The notes under the pieces were generated by a model, which worked only from the letters and a program-made list of their open reading frames with translations, ran no database searches and was not told where the DNA came from. Below are positions 44,914 to 53,640 of a DNA stretch of 64,000 nucleotides, piece after piece. Where the stretch lies: positions 1 to 64,000 of the forward strand of contig JAJFJZ010000026.1 of the NCBI GenBank assembly GCA_021773565.1, read 5' to 3'. Origin of the DNA: Gammaproteobacteria bacterium. Its GTDB lineage: Bacteria; Pseudomonadota; Gammaproteobacteria; Pseudomonadales; Azotimanducaceae. A program made the position numbers and the translations under genes. Within the stretch, counting starts at the first letter, position 1, and each line of letters begins with the position of its first letter.

Positions 44914-46128
44914 CTAAAGTCCCAGCACCAGTTTAGACATAATATTGCGCTGAATCTCATTTGAGCCCGCAAATATCGTTACCTTGCGATTATTGAAATA
45001 TGCCTGGGTGGTGCCATTGGCATAATTCGGACCTGCTGGCTGAAAATTATCGCCGGGATTCGGAGTAGACATGTCCAATGGAACGGCGTACATACCACTT
45101 AACTCCATTGCCAGTTCAGTAATAGCTTGTTGCAGTTCGGTGCCTCTTGTTTTAAGCAAGGAGGATTCAGGGCCTACATTCTGTCCGGCAGCAAGGGAAC
45201 TCAGTATACGAAACTCGGTAAATTCCAGGGCCAGAACCTGTACCTCAATATTGCTGATTTTATCTGTAATCTGTTGGCGGTCTGCAAGAACACCACCCGA
45301 GGAATCGGATTCCTGGCTGGCGATATACTTCAGAGTCTTTATTGCACCTTTTAAACCCGGCGAATACGCGTTGCCGCGCTCAAACTCCAACAAGTATTTA
45401 GCGCAGGTCCAACCCTTGCCCTCCTCTCCTACCAGGTTGCTTTTGGGCACTTTTACGTCGGTAAAAAATACGCTGTTGATTTCCTGATGCCCTTCAGATG
45501 GCTGGTCCAGGGTAACTATAGGAGCAATTTCGATTCCGGGACTTTTCATATCGATCAATAAAAAACTGATGCCTTTTTGGCGTATTTCCTCGTTACTGGT
45601 GCGGACCAGGCAAAAGATCCAGTCGGCATACTGCGCCAGAGTGGTCCATGTTTTAGTCCCATTTACCAGATAATGATCTCCCTTGTCTTCAGCCTTCATA
45701 CTTAGCGAGGCAAGATCAGAGCCGGAACCGGGCTCGGAATAACCCTGACACCACCATACATTGGTGTGTTTAATATCTGGAAGAAACTGTTTTTTCTGCT
45801 CGTCGGTGCCAAATTTCATAATTACCGGGGCCACCATCTTTATACCAAAGGGTATAATGCCCGGTGCACCAACTCTGGCTGTTTCCAGATCAAAAATGTA
45901 ATTCTGATTTGGCGAAAAACTTACGTCCGCATACTCCCGGGGCCAATTCGTGGTTGCCCAGCCCTTATTCGCCAATGCTTTCTGCCAGGTTACGTGCTCT
46001 TCTTTACTGAGCCGTCGCATGGCACTTTTTTTTGCACGCTGGCGTTTTTCTTCCGGCCAGTTAATGTCCAGCCACTCTTTTACTTCCTGCTGAAATGCCC
46101 GGTCTTCATCGCTAAACGCTAAATCCAC
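44914..46128 (-). CDS. acyl-CoA dehydrogenase
   Basis: FAD-dependent acyl-CoA dehydrogenase of 404 residues. Seen: GKPFGIKM-like IIPFGIKMVAPVIMKFGTDE, the FAD/substrate motif WCQGYSEPGSGSDLASL (about 127-143), GTKTWTTLAQYADWIFCLVR, and the C-terminal IFAGSNEIQRNIMSKLVLG. It is of the kind found in branched, dicarboxylic or sterol side-chain degradation (pimeloyl-CoA dehydrogenase-like), substrate unknown. It would pass electrons to EtfAB and ETF-QO, both encoded in this window. No partner small-subunit gene is adjacent. Confidence 0.92.
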   Translation of the reverse strand: MDLAFSDEDRAFQQEVKEWLDINWPEEKRQRAKKSAMRRLSKEEHVTWQKALANKGWATTNWPREYADVSFSPNQNYIFDLETARVGAPGIIPFGIKMVAPVIMKFGTDEQKKQFLPDIKHTNVWWCQGYSEPGSGSDLASLSMKAEDKGDHYLVNGTKTWTTLAQYADWIFCLVRTSNEEIRQKGISFLLIDMKSPGIEIAPIVTLDQPSEGHQEINSVFFTDVKVPKSNLVGEEGKGWTCAKYLLEFERGNAYSPGLKGAIKTLKYIASQESDSSGGVLADRQQITDKISNIEVQVLALEFTEFRILSSLAAGQNVGPESSLLKTRGTELQQAITELAMELSGMYAVPLDMSTPNPGDNFQPAGPNYANGTTQAYFNNRKVTIFAGSNEIQRNIMSKLVLGL

Positions 46129-46187
46129 TCTTCACCTCTTATTACTGATGTCTGGAAACTAATGCATGTAGTTTAACTCGCCGACGG

Positions 46188-46193
46188 TATAAT
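46188..46193 (+). promoter_or_regulatory. -10 box candidate for hemF
   Basis: A perfect TATAAT 49 bases before the hemF ATG, in the divergent gap with the acyl-CoA dehydrogenase. The hexamers at 16-18 bases upstream are poor -35 matches. Confidence 0.35.
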
Positions 46194-46241
46194 GTAAGCC
46201 GTTGCAGACTCGAAAAATATCCGACAAGTAATTTCATCATT

Positions 46242-47150
46242 ATGAATAAAACCAATATCACAGGCGTCCGCGATTATTTTATGGACCTGCAGGACCGTAT
46301 TTGTCTGGCGCTGGAAAATATAGATGGACAACAGCGCTTTAGCAGGGAAGTTATTGAAGCGAATAATGGCGGACTAAGCCGACCCCGTGCGCTCCAGGAC
46401 GGCGCTGCTATCGAGAAAGCAGCGGTACAGTTTACCCACAGCATTGGAGCATCTCTTCCCGCCGCCGCTACCGAACGCAATCCACAGTTTGCTGGTAAAG
46501 GTTTTCAGGCGACAGCAATTTCGCTGATAGTGCACCCGCTGAATCCTCATGTACCAACTACGCACATGAACCTGCGCTACTTCGTCGTACTTACCGATCC
46601 GGTCTCCTGGTATTTTGGCGGAGGATTTGATCTGACGCCATTCTATCCGGTTCTGGAGGACGTGAAACATTGGCATCAGGTGGCAAAAGATGCCTGTGAT
46701 GTCCACGGAAATGAGATATATCCAGAACTAAAGGCTGCATGTGACGATTACTTTTATCTTTCTCACAGACAGGAAACTCGAGGGGTTGGCGGTATATTTT
46801 TTGATGACTGGGACCGGGGCGGATTTGACAAAAGTTTCGATTTTGTACGCTCTATAGGGGAAGCGTTCCTTCAAGCATATACCCCCATACTCAAAAAACG
46901 CATGCATCAGGCATGGGGAGAACAACAAAGGAACTTCCAGCTGATCCGGCGTGGCCGATATGCTGAATTTAATCTGGCTATTGACCGTGGAACCAAATAC
47001 GGTTTGCAATCCGGCCGTCGCATTGAATCAGTACTTGCCTCATTACCGCCGCTGGCAAGTTGGCAATATAATTTTGCGCCCCAGCCAGGTAGCCCCGAGG
47101 CGCAGCTAGGCGAGTATTACCTTCAACCCAGAGACTGGCTATCTTTATAA
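46242..47150 (+). CDS. hemF: oxygen-dependent coproporphyrinogen III oxidase
   Basis: Cytosolic heme-synthesis enzyme that oxidatively decarboxylates coproporphyrinogen III to protoporphyrinogen IX using O2. 302 residues, usual length. Seen: GFQATAISLIVHPLNPHVPT (about 85-104), WYFGGGFDLTPFYP (about 124-137), RGVGGIFFDDWD (about 179-190) and RRGRYAEFNLAIDRGTKYGL. Its presence implies an aerobic life style. Confidence 0.97.
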   Translation: MNKTNITGVRDYFMDLQDRICLALENIDGQQRFSREVIEANNGGLSRPRALQDGAAIEKAAVQFTHSIGASLPAAATERNPQFAGKGFQATAISLIVHPLNPHVPTTHMNLRYFVVLTDPVSWYFGGGFDLTPFYPVLEDVKHWHQVAKDACDVHGNEIYPELKAACDDYFYLSHRQETRGVGGIFFDDWDRGGFDKSFDFVRSIGEAFLQAYTPILKKRMHQAWGEQQRNFQLIRRGRYAEFNLAIDRGTKYGLQSGRRIESVLASLPPLASWQYNFAPQPGSPEAQLGEYYLQPRDWLSL

Positions 47151-47199
47151 ACTCTTTAATTACAATGAGTTATACTATATATCCAGAATCTAATATAAT

Positions 47200-48483
47200 T
47201 TAAATTGTTGTTTCTGCGACGAAACACCCGGGCGGTTTTCCAGAGATATTTGCCGCGTAGGATTCGACGGCTTGCCATACCCGCATCAAGTTACCTCCAA
47301 GCATCATGGCAATCTGGGCTTCGGTATAAGCCCGCCTTTGTAAGCCCGCTATCAGATTTGGATAACTGGCTACATCCTTTAAATCGATGGGCAAGCTGTC
47401 TCCTACACCGTCGTAGTCAGATCCAATCCCCACGTGTTCCACACCAGTAAGCGCTACCACGTGATCAAAATGATCCAGTACATCTTCCAGGCTTGCATAG
47501 GGATAAGGATTATCCACCCGGTATTGCGCCAGGGCAGCCTTAAGTTCATCGCTCTCAGCGCCCAGCCCCTTATCTTTCGTATAATTCTCTCCAAAGGCTC
47601 GCATGGCCTTACCATAATCCTGAGCCGTTTTGGTTAGAAAACTGCTACCGTAATTAATTTGAATAACACCCCCCTGTGCGCCCAGCGCCCGGATCATGTC
47701 GTCATTCATATTCCGCTGAAATCCAGGGGTAAAGTGCCGAGCAGAAGAATGCGAAGCGATTACAGGTACCTTGCTTAACTCAAGTACCTGCCAGAAGGCC
47801 TTGTCCGAGACATGTGAAATGTCCACCATAATGCCGTAATCATTCAGCTGTTTTACAAAATCCTTGCCAACTCCAGACAATCCTTCATGGGCTTCATTGA
47901 TATCGTAGGAGGAATCAGAAATCGCGTTGGATTTGGAATGAGCAAGCGTTACATAACGTATGCCCCTATCGTAAAAATGCGCAAGATTGCCTGGCAACAC
48001 CATCGGACCACCGTTTTCCATTCCCATTGGCATGGCGATTTTTCCAGCAGCATGTGCATCGAGCACGTCCTTGCTGCAATGGGCTACCTGAAATTTGTCC
48101 GGTGCTCGAAGGGCAATATCCTCTACAAAATCGATCATTTTGTTGGCCAGATCAGCCCCGGGTTGACCCTGTGCGTCAAGTTCGGCCGGTATATAGATGG
48201 ACATAAACAGCGCATCCAGCCCACCTGCCCTGGCACGGGGATAATCAAAATCTCCCGTTTCGGTGGCCTGGGTTACATCCACAAATTTGTTTTCAAGCCG
48301 ATATGGCACATCAATATGGGTATCTACAATGAGATGCCTGTGGGCCAGGTCATCAGGCATTACAGGCGTCTCGCTGGCAGATTCAGTTTTGCCGGGTGCT
48401 GGCTCTCCACAGGAAATCAATGTAAGTGACAGTGTTGAAACTAGTGCTGCGGCCAATACGGTGCTAAAGAAGGATCTGGACAA
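47200..48483 (-). CDS. membrane dipeptidase (peptidase M19), lipoprotein
   Basis: Zinc dipeptidase of the renal dipeptidase family, 427 residues. A lipoprotein signal is visible: about 22 hydrophobic residues ending LISCGEP (Cys about 26). Seen: metal ligands in IVDTHIDVPYR (about 51-61), GMENGGPM (about 155-162), ASHSSARHFTPG (about 245-256), and the GVEHVGIGSDYDGVGDS segment (about 345-361). Probably acts in the periplasm on dipeptides, possibly with D-residues. TTG start at 48483 with GGAGAA nine bases upstream. Confidence 0.93.
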   Translation of the reverse strand: MSRSFFSTVLAAALVSTLSLTLISCGEPAPGKTESASETPVMPDDLAHRHLIVDTHIDVPYRLENKFVDVTQATETGDFDYPRARAGGLDALFMSIYIPAELDAQGQPGADLANKMIDFVEDIALRAPDKFQVAHCSKDVLDAHAAGKIAMPMGMENGGPMVLPGNLAHFYDRGIRYVTLAHSKSNAISDSSYDINEAHEGLSGVGKDFVKQLNDYGIMVDISHVSDKAFWQVLELSKVPVIASHSSARHFTPGFQRNMNDDMIRALGAQGGVIQINYGSSFLTKTAQDYGKAMRAFGENYTKDKGLGAESDELKAALAQYRVDNPYPYASLEDVLDHFDHVVALTGVEHVGIGSDYDGVGDSLPIDLKDVASYPNLIAGLQRRAYTEAQIAMMLGGNLMRVWQAVESYAANISGKPPGCFVAETTI

Positions 48484-48667
48484 GGGTATATTCTCCGAAA
48501 GGTGTTATTTGACGTAATACACCAGCATAGCACTATTGACAGTTACCTCGTTATAGACAAGCATAACCAAATGGCAATCGGCGCTACCGATTAGTGGATG
48601 CACACAGATAGTAAGCTAGACAATTAGGCATCTTAACAAGCAATATCAGATCATAGTGGGGTAGACA

Positions 48668-49075
48668 GTGCGCAGAAGATTTGGAGGCAATACCGAGGAA
48701 GAAGAAGAGCAGATTAACCTGACTCCGATGCTTGATGTGGTGTTCATCATGCTGATTTTCTTTATTGTGACGGCAACTTTCATCAAGGAAAGCGGCCTGG
48801 ACATCACACAACCGGATGTCGATAAACCCAAAACGATAGATCCTGACAAAAAGAGCATTGTGGTACGCATATCCAGCCGCAATCGAATAGTGATTGCACA
48901 ACGCGATGTTGATTTTCGTTCAGTTCGAGCCAATATAGAGCGCTTACATGCAGAAAATCCGGAAGCACCGGTGATTATTCAGCCGCACAAGGATTCTGAA
49001 ACCAATACCCTTATTCATGTATGGGATTCAGCGCAGCTTGCAGGGGTGACCAACATTTCACTAGCTGGCAGTTAG
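48668..49075 (+). CDS. ExbD/TolR family protein without ExbB partner
   Basis: 135 residues with one N-terminal membrane helix holding the key Asp: EEEEQINLTPMLDVVFIMLI (Asp at about 23). The rest is the periplasmic domain. Such proteins transmit proton-motive force to TonB together with ExbB; here neither an exbB nor a tonB gene is adjacent, so it may be the second ExbD of a system encoded elsewhere. GTG start at 48668 with GTGGGG upstream. A terminator follows. Confidence 0.92.
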   Translation: MRRRFGGNTEEEEEQINLTPMLDVVFIMLIFFIVTATFIKESGLDITQPDVDKPKTIDPDKKSIVVRISSRNRIVIAQRDVDFRSVRANIERLHAENPEAPVIIQPHKDSETNTLIHVWDSAQLAGVTNISLAGS

Positions 49076-49105
49076 ACTACCTCCATGCTTCTGCAGTATT
49101 TGAAG

Positions 49106-49128
49106 GGCCGGATTACCGGCCTTTTTTT
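49106..49128 (+). terminator. rho-independent terminator after exbD-like gene
   Basis: Stem GGCCGG/CCGGCC with loop ATTA followed by seven T. It lies 31 bases behind the stop codon and 20 bases before the threonine aldolase start. Confidence 0.93.
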
Positions 49129-49148
49129 ATTCGTCCGGTAATTCATCC

Positions 49149-50153
49149 ATGCAAAAAACAGACTTACGGTCAGATACCGTTACCCTGCCCAGCGCGGGAA
49201 TGCTTGAAGCAATGGTTAGCGCAGAGTTAGGCGACGACGTCTATGGCGAGGATCCTACTGTTATCGCGCTCGAGCAACGCATTGCCGGTTTACTGGGTTT
49301 CGCTGCAGCACTTTTCGTGCCGTCCGGTACACAATCCAACCTATGCGCTTTGTTATCCCACTGCCATCGGGGTGAAGAATATATCGCTGGTAGCACTGCC
49401 CATACCTACCTGTATGAAGCGGGCGGCGCCGCCGTTTTGGGAGGTATACAGCCACAGGCCCTACCCTTTCAAAGCAATGGCACACTGGACCTGGACCTCG
49501 TGGAAGCCGCAATAAAACCGGATGACGTTCACTTTGCCATAACGCGATTGTTGTGCCTGGAGAACACGAAGGATGGCATACCGATTCATCCTGACTACCT
49601 GTCGTCAGCCCGAATTTTGTGCGACAAACACCAACTGCAAATACATCTGGATGGTGCTCGACTCTTTAATGCCGCAGTGGCATTGGGTATTGAACCAGTA
49701 GAGCTAACAAAGTACTGCAATACTGTATCGGTTTGCCTTTCCAAAGGCCTTGGTACCCCCGCTGGTTCTGTGCTCTGTGGTGACACAAAGCGTATTGGTT
49801 CGGCGCGGCGCTGGCGTAAAATGCTGGGCGGGGGCATGCGGCAATCCGGAATACTCGCCGCTGCGGGATTATATGCCCTGGATAACAATATTCACCGATT
49901 AAAAGAAGACCACCAACGTGCCTCAATTCTCGCAAAAGAACTGGCGCAAATACCTCAATTGGGGGGGTGTGTGAGATGTCAAACTAACATGATTTTCCTG
50001 GATGTAGAGCCTGAAGTCCTAAAAAACCTGCAGCAGCATCTGTCAAATAACAACATCAATGTAGGCATCAACAGGTGGGTCGTGCACCTGGGAGTTGATG
50101 ATGCTGCCGTCGAGAACGTGGTACAAAAAACGCGTGCTTTTTTTGGCAGGTAA
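49149..50153 (+). CDS. ltaE: low-specificity L-threonine aldolase
   Basis: PLP enzyme splitting threonine or allo-threonine into glycine and acetaldehyde. 334 residues. Seen: RSDTVTLPSAGMLEAM (about 5-20), GDDVYGEDPTV (about 27-37), PSGTQSNLCALLSH (about 58-71), HLDGARLFNAAVALG (about 164-178) and the PLP Lys in VCLSKGLGTPAGSV (about 196-209). It follows the terminator closely, so it has its own promoter or read-through. Confidence 0.95.
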   Translation: MQKTDLRSDTVTLPSAGMLEAMVSAELGDDVYGEDPTVIALEQRIAGLLGFAAALFVPSGTQSNLCALLSHCHRGEEYIAGSTAHTYLYEAGGAAVLGGIQPQALPFQSNGTLDLDLVEAAIKPDDVHFAITRLLCLENTKDGIPIHPDYLSSARILCDKHQLQIHLDGARLFNAAVALGIEPVELTKYCNTVSVCLSKGLGTPAGSVLCGDTKRIGSARRWRKMLGGGMRQSGILAAAGLYALDNNIHRLKEDHQRASILAKELAQIPQLGGCVRCQTNMIFLDVEPEVLKNLQQHLSNNNINVGINRWVVHLGVDDAAVENVVQKTRAFFGR

Positions 50154-50224
50154 ATTACAGCTACTAGTGTGATCTGTACTTCTTCGATATTATTGCCTAT
50201 TCACCTTCTTAAGCAGTGCTCGAA

Positions 50225-50857
50225 ATGCCAACGGGTAAAATTATACTACTGAATGGTTCGTCCAGTTCAGGAAAGACCACGCTGTCCCACGCCTTGCAAA
50301 AGGCATTCAGGGAGCCCTACCAGCATATTGCACTGGATCAGTTTCGCGACGGCATGCCTGGAAGATACCGAGGGCTGAACTCCCCTCCCGGTACGCCCGG
50401 GGCACGGGGATTGAATATCGTACCGGTTGATCATTTGGATAGCCGCGTAACCGAAATCCGTTTTGGCGATATGGGCAAGACCATGCTGAAAGCCATGCGA
50501 CGTGCAATTCGGACTTTTGTTCTGGAAGGCCAAAATGTCATTATTGACGACATTCTGTTTGAGGAGGAGTTCCTGAAAGACTACCTCCTGGTGCTCAGGG
50601 ACATCGAAGTGATGTTCGTCGGCGTGCGATGTGCACTGGATACCGTCAATGAACGTGAAAGTAAGCGCAGCGGCCGTTTTCCAGGCACCGCTACCTCTCA
50701 TTTCGAAATTGTTCATCAAAACCTGGAGTACGATCTGGAGGTGGATACACGCGCATTCTCGCCCGATTACTGCGCATTGCAAATTGTCGAGTTTATGAAA
50801 ATCAGCAACAAACCAAATGCCTTTGAGCTGTTACGCAGCCGCTATGAAATTGACTGA
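50225..50857 (+). CDS. chloramphenicol phosphotransferase-like P-loop kinase
   Basis: 210 residues from the ATG at 50225 (a GTG at 50216 would add three). Seen: Walker A LLNGSSSSGKTTLSHAL (about 7-23), QFRDGMPGRYRGLNSPPG, IDDILFEEEFLKDYLLVLRD (about 110-129) and the VGVRCALDTVNERESKR segment. This matches the CPT-like family, whose founding member phosphorylates chloramphenicol; most members act on unknown small molecules. Its end overlaps the sirtuin start by 14 bases, so the two are co-translated. Confidence 0.82.
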   Translation: MPTGKIILLNGSSSSGKTTLSHALQKAFREPYQHIALDQFRDGMPGRYRGLNSPPGTPGARGLNIVPVDHLDSRVTEIRFGDMGKTMLKAMRRAIRTFVLEGQNVIIDDILFEEEFLKDYLLVLRDIEVMFVGVRCALDTVNERESKRSGRFPGTATSHFEIVHQNLEYDLEVDTRAFSPDYCALQIVEFMKISNKPNAFELLRSRYEID

Positions 50858-51599
50858 CACCAGCCTTAAGGATGTCGTCTCCCAGAGTCGGCGCATCGTG
50901 TTTTTTACCGGAGCGGGTTTAAGCACCGAGTCGGGAATACCGGATTTCCGTAGTCCGGGCGGTTTGTGGAGTCGCATGAAACCCATACAGTTTCAGGACT
51001 TTCTGACTTCAGATACTGTGCGACAAGAGTCCTGGCGCAGGCGCTTTAGTGGCGAAAACACCATTAAACTGGCGCAACCAAATGTTGGCCATAAAGTAAT
51101 AGCAAAGCTTATAAACTCGGGACAGGCCTCAAGTGTCATCACCCAAAACATCGACAACCTGCATCAGGAATCCGGTATTGAAGACAGCGATAATCGTGTC
51201 ATCGAGTTACACGGTAATGCTACATATGCGAAATGTCTGGATTGTGACGAGCACTATGAAATGGATCAACTCGAGCAACAATACAAGAGCCTTGGGAGTG
51301 TTCCTGACTGCAGTTCATGTGGTGGCATCATCAAAACTGCAACGATATCCTTCGGCCAATCTATGCCGGAGAAAGAAATGCAGCGTGCACAACGCGAGTC
51401 ACTGGCCTGTGATCTTTTCATTGTCCTGGGCTCGTCACTGGTGGTTTATCCCGCAGCCAGTTTTCCAGAGATTGCACGGCGCAATGGTGCAAATTTGGTC
51501 ATCATCAATCGTGAAGCAACGCCATTGGATAATATTGCAGACCTGGTAATTCATGAGGAAATTGGTGCCTGCCTGAGTACCCTTTCCTGGGATTTTTAG
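50844..51599 (+). CDS. cobB: Sir2-family NAD+-dependent protein deacylase
   Basis: Sirtuin of 251 residues from the ATG at 50844. Removes acyl groups from lysines while consuming NAD+ and releasing nicotinamide. Seen: FFTGAGLSTESGIPDFRSPG (about 21-40), TQNIDNLHQESG (about 104-115), the catalytic His in VIELHGNATYAKC, the zinc pairs CLDC and CSSC (about 133-172), and VLGSSLVVYPAASF (about 201-214). It overlaps the kinase upstream and is convergent (four-base overlap) with the NadR-like kinase. Confidence 0.93.
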   Translation: MKLTDTSLKDVVSQSRRIVFFTGAGLSTESGIPDFRSPGGLWSRMKPIQFQDFLTSDTVRQESWRRRFSGENTIKLAQPNVGHKVIAKLINSGQASSVITQNIDNLHQESGIEDSDNRVIELHGNATYAKCLDCDEHYEMDQLEQQYKSLGSVPDCSSCGGIIKTATISFGQSMPEKEMQRAQRESLACDLFIVLGSSLVVYPAASFPEIARRNGANLVIINREATPLDNIADLVIHEEIGACLSTLSWDF

Positions 51600-52105
51600 T
51601 CGCCTAATATGCACGCAAAGGCGAGTTTTGCTCTTTGTGGACCATCCCCGGATATGACCTCATAGTCACTGTGTGCAGTCGTCAGCTCGCGCTGGTAAAT
51701 ATCAAAAAGGAAGTCTCTATCGTTTGGGTTTTCCCGCAATGGGTCGGACTGCCAGGGTATGTCAGGTTTGGTTAGCAGATATTTTCGTGTGGGCTGCTGA
51801 TTCAACTTATCCAGAATCCAGGGGTGACAGCTACCGTATTTCTGTTCCCACCATACTTTAATGACGAGCAGATCAGTATCCAATACAAGGTTCTGGCTAT
51901 TTTTCAGTACGGCCTGCTGTTCACGTTCCCACTGGTTTTTTGCAATGTTTAGAACATCTTCCTGAGAGTAGCTACCCCCCGGGGAACGCAGTTCAAGATA
52001 CTCACGTGCATATTCCTCGACCATGGGTGCACTCAGGTGTTGGGCTATCGCTTTGGCCAGGGTAGTTTTTCCACAGGATTCCGGGCCTACAACCGCAATT
52101 AACAT
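51596..52105 (-). CDS. NadR-like nicotinamide riboside kinase domain protein
   Basis: 169 residues from the ATG at 52105. Seen: Walker A AVVGPESCGKTTLAKAIAQH (about 4-23), VEEYAREYLELR (about 31-42), LVLDTDLLVIKVWWEQKYG (about 72-90) and LLTKPDIPWQSDPLRENPND (about 109-128). This is the ribosylnicotinamide kinase part of NadR, without the NMN adenylyltransferase or DNA-binding parts. It starts eight bases behind pnuC: PnuC would import nicotinamide riboside and this kinase would trap it as NMN. Confidence 0.87.
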   Translation of the reverse strand: MLIAVVGPESCGKTTLAKAIAQHLSAPMVEEYAREYLELRSPGGSYSQEDVLNIAKNQWEREQQAVLKNSQNLVLDTDLLVIKVWWEQKYGSCHPWILDKLNQQPTRKYLLTKPDIPWQSDPLRENPNDRDFLFDIYQRELTTAHSDYEVISGDGPQRAKLAFACILGD

Positions 52106-52112
52106 GAGGCAT

Positions 52113-52727
52113 TCAGCATGCCGCAATCACACCCTCATTTGCCTCTAACTCCTGGGCCTTCAAAGTTTTATGCCATGCCAGCCAGCCCATGACGGCCATT
52201 CCTATGTACACGCAGTACAATAATGCATAGAGCTCTATACCCTTAATCACATACAGGGCAGTAGCAAGCAGGTCCACCACCAGCCAAACGTACCAGTTCT
52301 CTATCATTTTACGGGCCGTCATCCACATCGCAGCAAAGCTGAAGATAGTAATTGTGGCATCCGCGTAAGCCATGTCTGCATCGGTAAAATACAGAAGCAA
52401 CTCTGCAAGAACTGGAATACCCACGAGTACCGAGAGCAATACGTACAAGGTAGCAGTACTTCCAATGTGGGTAACCGGCACAGGTTTTACGCCCACGCCA
52501 TCGGTACTGCTTCCAGCACCCCTGCTCCAGTAGTACCAACCGTATGCATTCATAACAACATAATAAATGTGTAAACCGAATTCTGCGTAAAGCCTGGTTT
52601 GCAGAAAAACAACCAGAGAAACCAGCGCATAACAAAGGCCAATGGGCCAGTTCCAGATGCTTTGCCGAATCAGTAACCAGACACATAACATACCTGATAT
52701 GAGCCCCGCAACTTCGAAATAATCCAT
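52113..52727 (-). CDS. pnuC: nicotinamide riboside transporter PnuC
   Basis: Inner-membrane facilitator with about seven helices, 204 residues from the ATG at 52727 (a TTG at 52736 is possible). Seen: the PnuC signature around QSIWNWPIGLCYALVSL (about 25-41), YAEFGLHIYYVVMNAYGWYY (about 51-70) and NWYVWLVVDLLATALYVIKG (about 160-179). No NAD riboswitch or NrtR/NiaR site was recognised upstream. Confidence 0.93.
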   Translation of the reverse strand: MDYFEVAGLISGMLCVWLLIRQSIWNWPIGLCYALVSLVVFLQTRLYAEFGLHIYYVVMNAYGWYYWSRGAGSSTDGVGVKPVPVTHIGSTATLYVLLSVLVGIPVLAELLLYFTDADMAYADATITIFSFAAMWMTARKMIENWYVWLVVDLLATALYVIKGIELYALLYCVYIGMAVMGWLAWHKTLKAQELEANEGVIAAC

Positions 52728-52935
52728 AGAAAGCAAATCGGTAATGATCTCGTTTATGGCCTGTTCCTCGCAGTTAAATTAAAGAGCTGGATTCGGAGCA
52801 CAGCTTAGGTTGCCCAAGAAATATAACTTTAGCAACTTTTGCCCGAAGAACGCTCTTCAGGAGGTCATCTCAATACCTGCAATTGAAAACAAAAACAGAT
52901 AAAATAGGCACTTATACAGTCTTTGGTGCAGCAGA

Positions 52936-53634
52936 ATGCCCAAGTTAATAGCCATAGTAGAAGATGATCCCGATCAGAGGGCGAACTATACCTATGCAGT
53001 TACAAAAAAAGGTTACGATGTGCATGCCTATGCAAGTCGGGAGGAAGCACTTCTGGGGTTTGACGAACAACTTCCGGACCTCGTTGTTTTGGACATTATC
53101 CTTGGCGACGAGGTAGATGCCGGTTTTCAGATTTGCAGAGATGTCCTGAGCAGATCCCCATCACTTCCGGTTATTTTTCTCACGGAGCGTATCAACGAAA
53201 TTGACAAGATCTCTGGACTGAGGCTCGGGGCCTGGGATTACCTTTCCAAACCCATTTCACTGGATTATCTTGCAGAAAAAATATCCTCGCTGTTGCGACT
53301 GGGAGAGGTACGCAGCGACCAGGAAAACACCAGTGCAAATGTTAAAGTGATTGGAAAACTGACGCTGGATAAAGAAGCGCTGCTAATAAACTGGGAAGGA
53401 GAAAGGCTAGATCTTTCCGGTACGGAATTCAGAATGCTGGCAAAACTCGTAAGGGTGCCCGGACATGCGGTTAGTTACGAAACCCTGATGAATGCAACCA
53501 TGCAAAGCCTGGTAACTAACAATACCATTAATACGCATATGCGCAATATTCGTAAAAAATTTGAGGCTATAGATTCCAATTTCGACTGCATAAAGAGCGA
53601 ATACGGTTTTGGATATCGTTGGATAAAGCAATAA
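52936..53634 (+). CDS. response regulator of the proteobacterial dedicated sortase type
   Basis: OmpR-like regulator of 232 residues. Receiver domain: acidic pair VEDD (about 8-11), phospho-acceptor Asp53 in LVVLDIILGDEVD, Thr in FLTERINEID and Lys in YLSKPIS. C-terminal winged helix with TINTHMRNIRKKFEAIDSNF and SEYGFGYRWI. The receiver resembles the regulator that accompanies the marine dedicated-sortase system. The histidine kinase gene follows by six bases. No sortase or target gene is in the window. Confidence 0.85.
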   Translation: MPKLIAIVEDDPDQRANYTYAVTKKGYDVHAYASREEALLGFDEQLPDLVVLDIILGDEVDAGFQICRDVLSRSPSLPVIFLTERINEIDKISGLRLGAWDYLSKPISLDYLAEKISSLLRLGEVRSDQENTSANVKVIGKLTLDKEALLINWEGERLDLSGTEFRMLAKLVRVPGHAVSYETLMNATMQSLVTNNTINTHMRNIRKKFEAIDSNFDCIKSEYGFGYRWIKQ

Positions 53635-53640
53635 CTGGTC

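Noticed and set aside
52728-52935. NAD-sensing riboswitch or NrtR site before pnuC
   Set aside because: No conserved core or operator sequence could be recognised in this gap.
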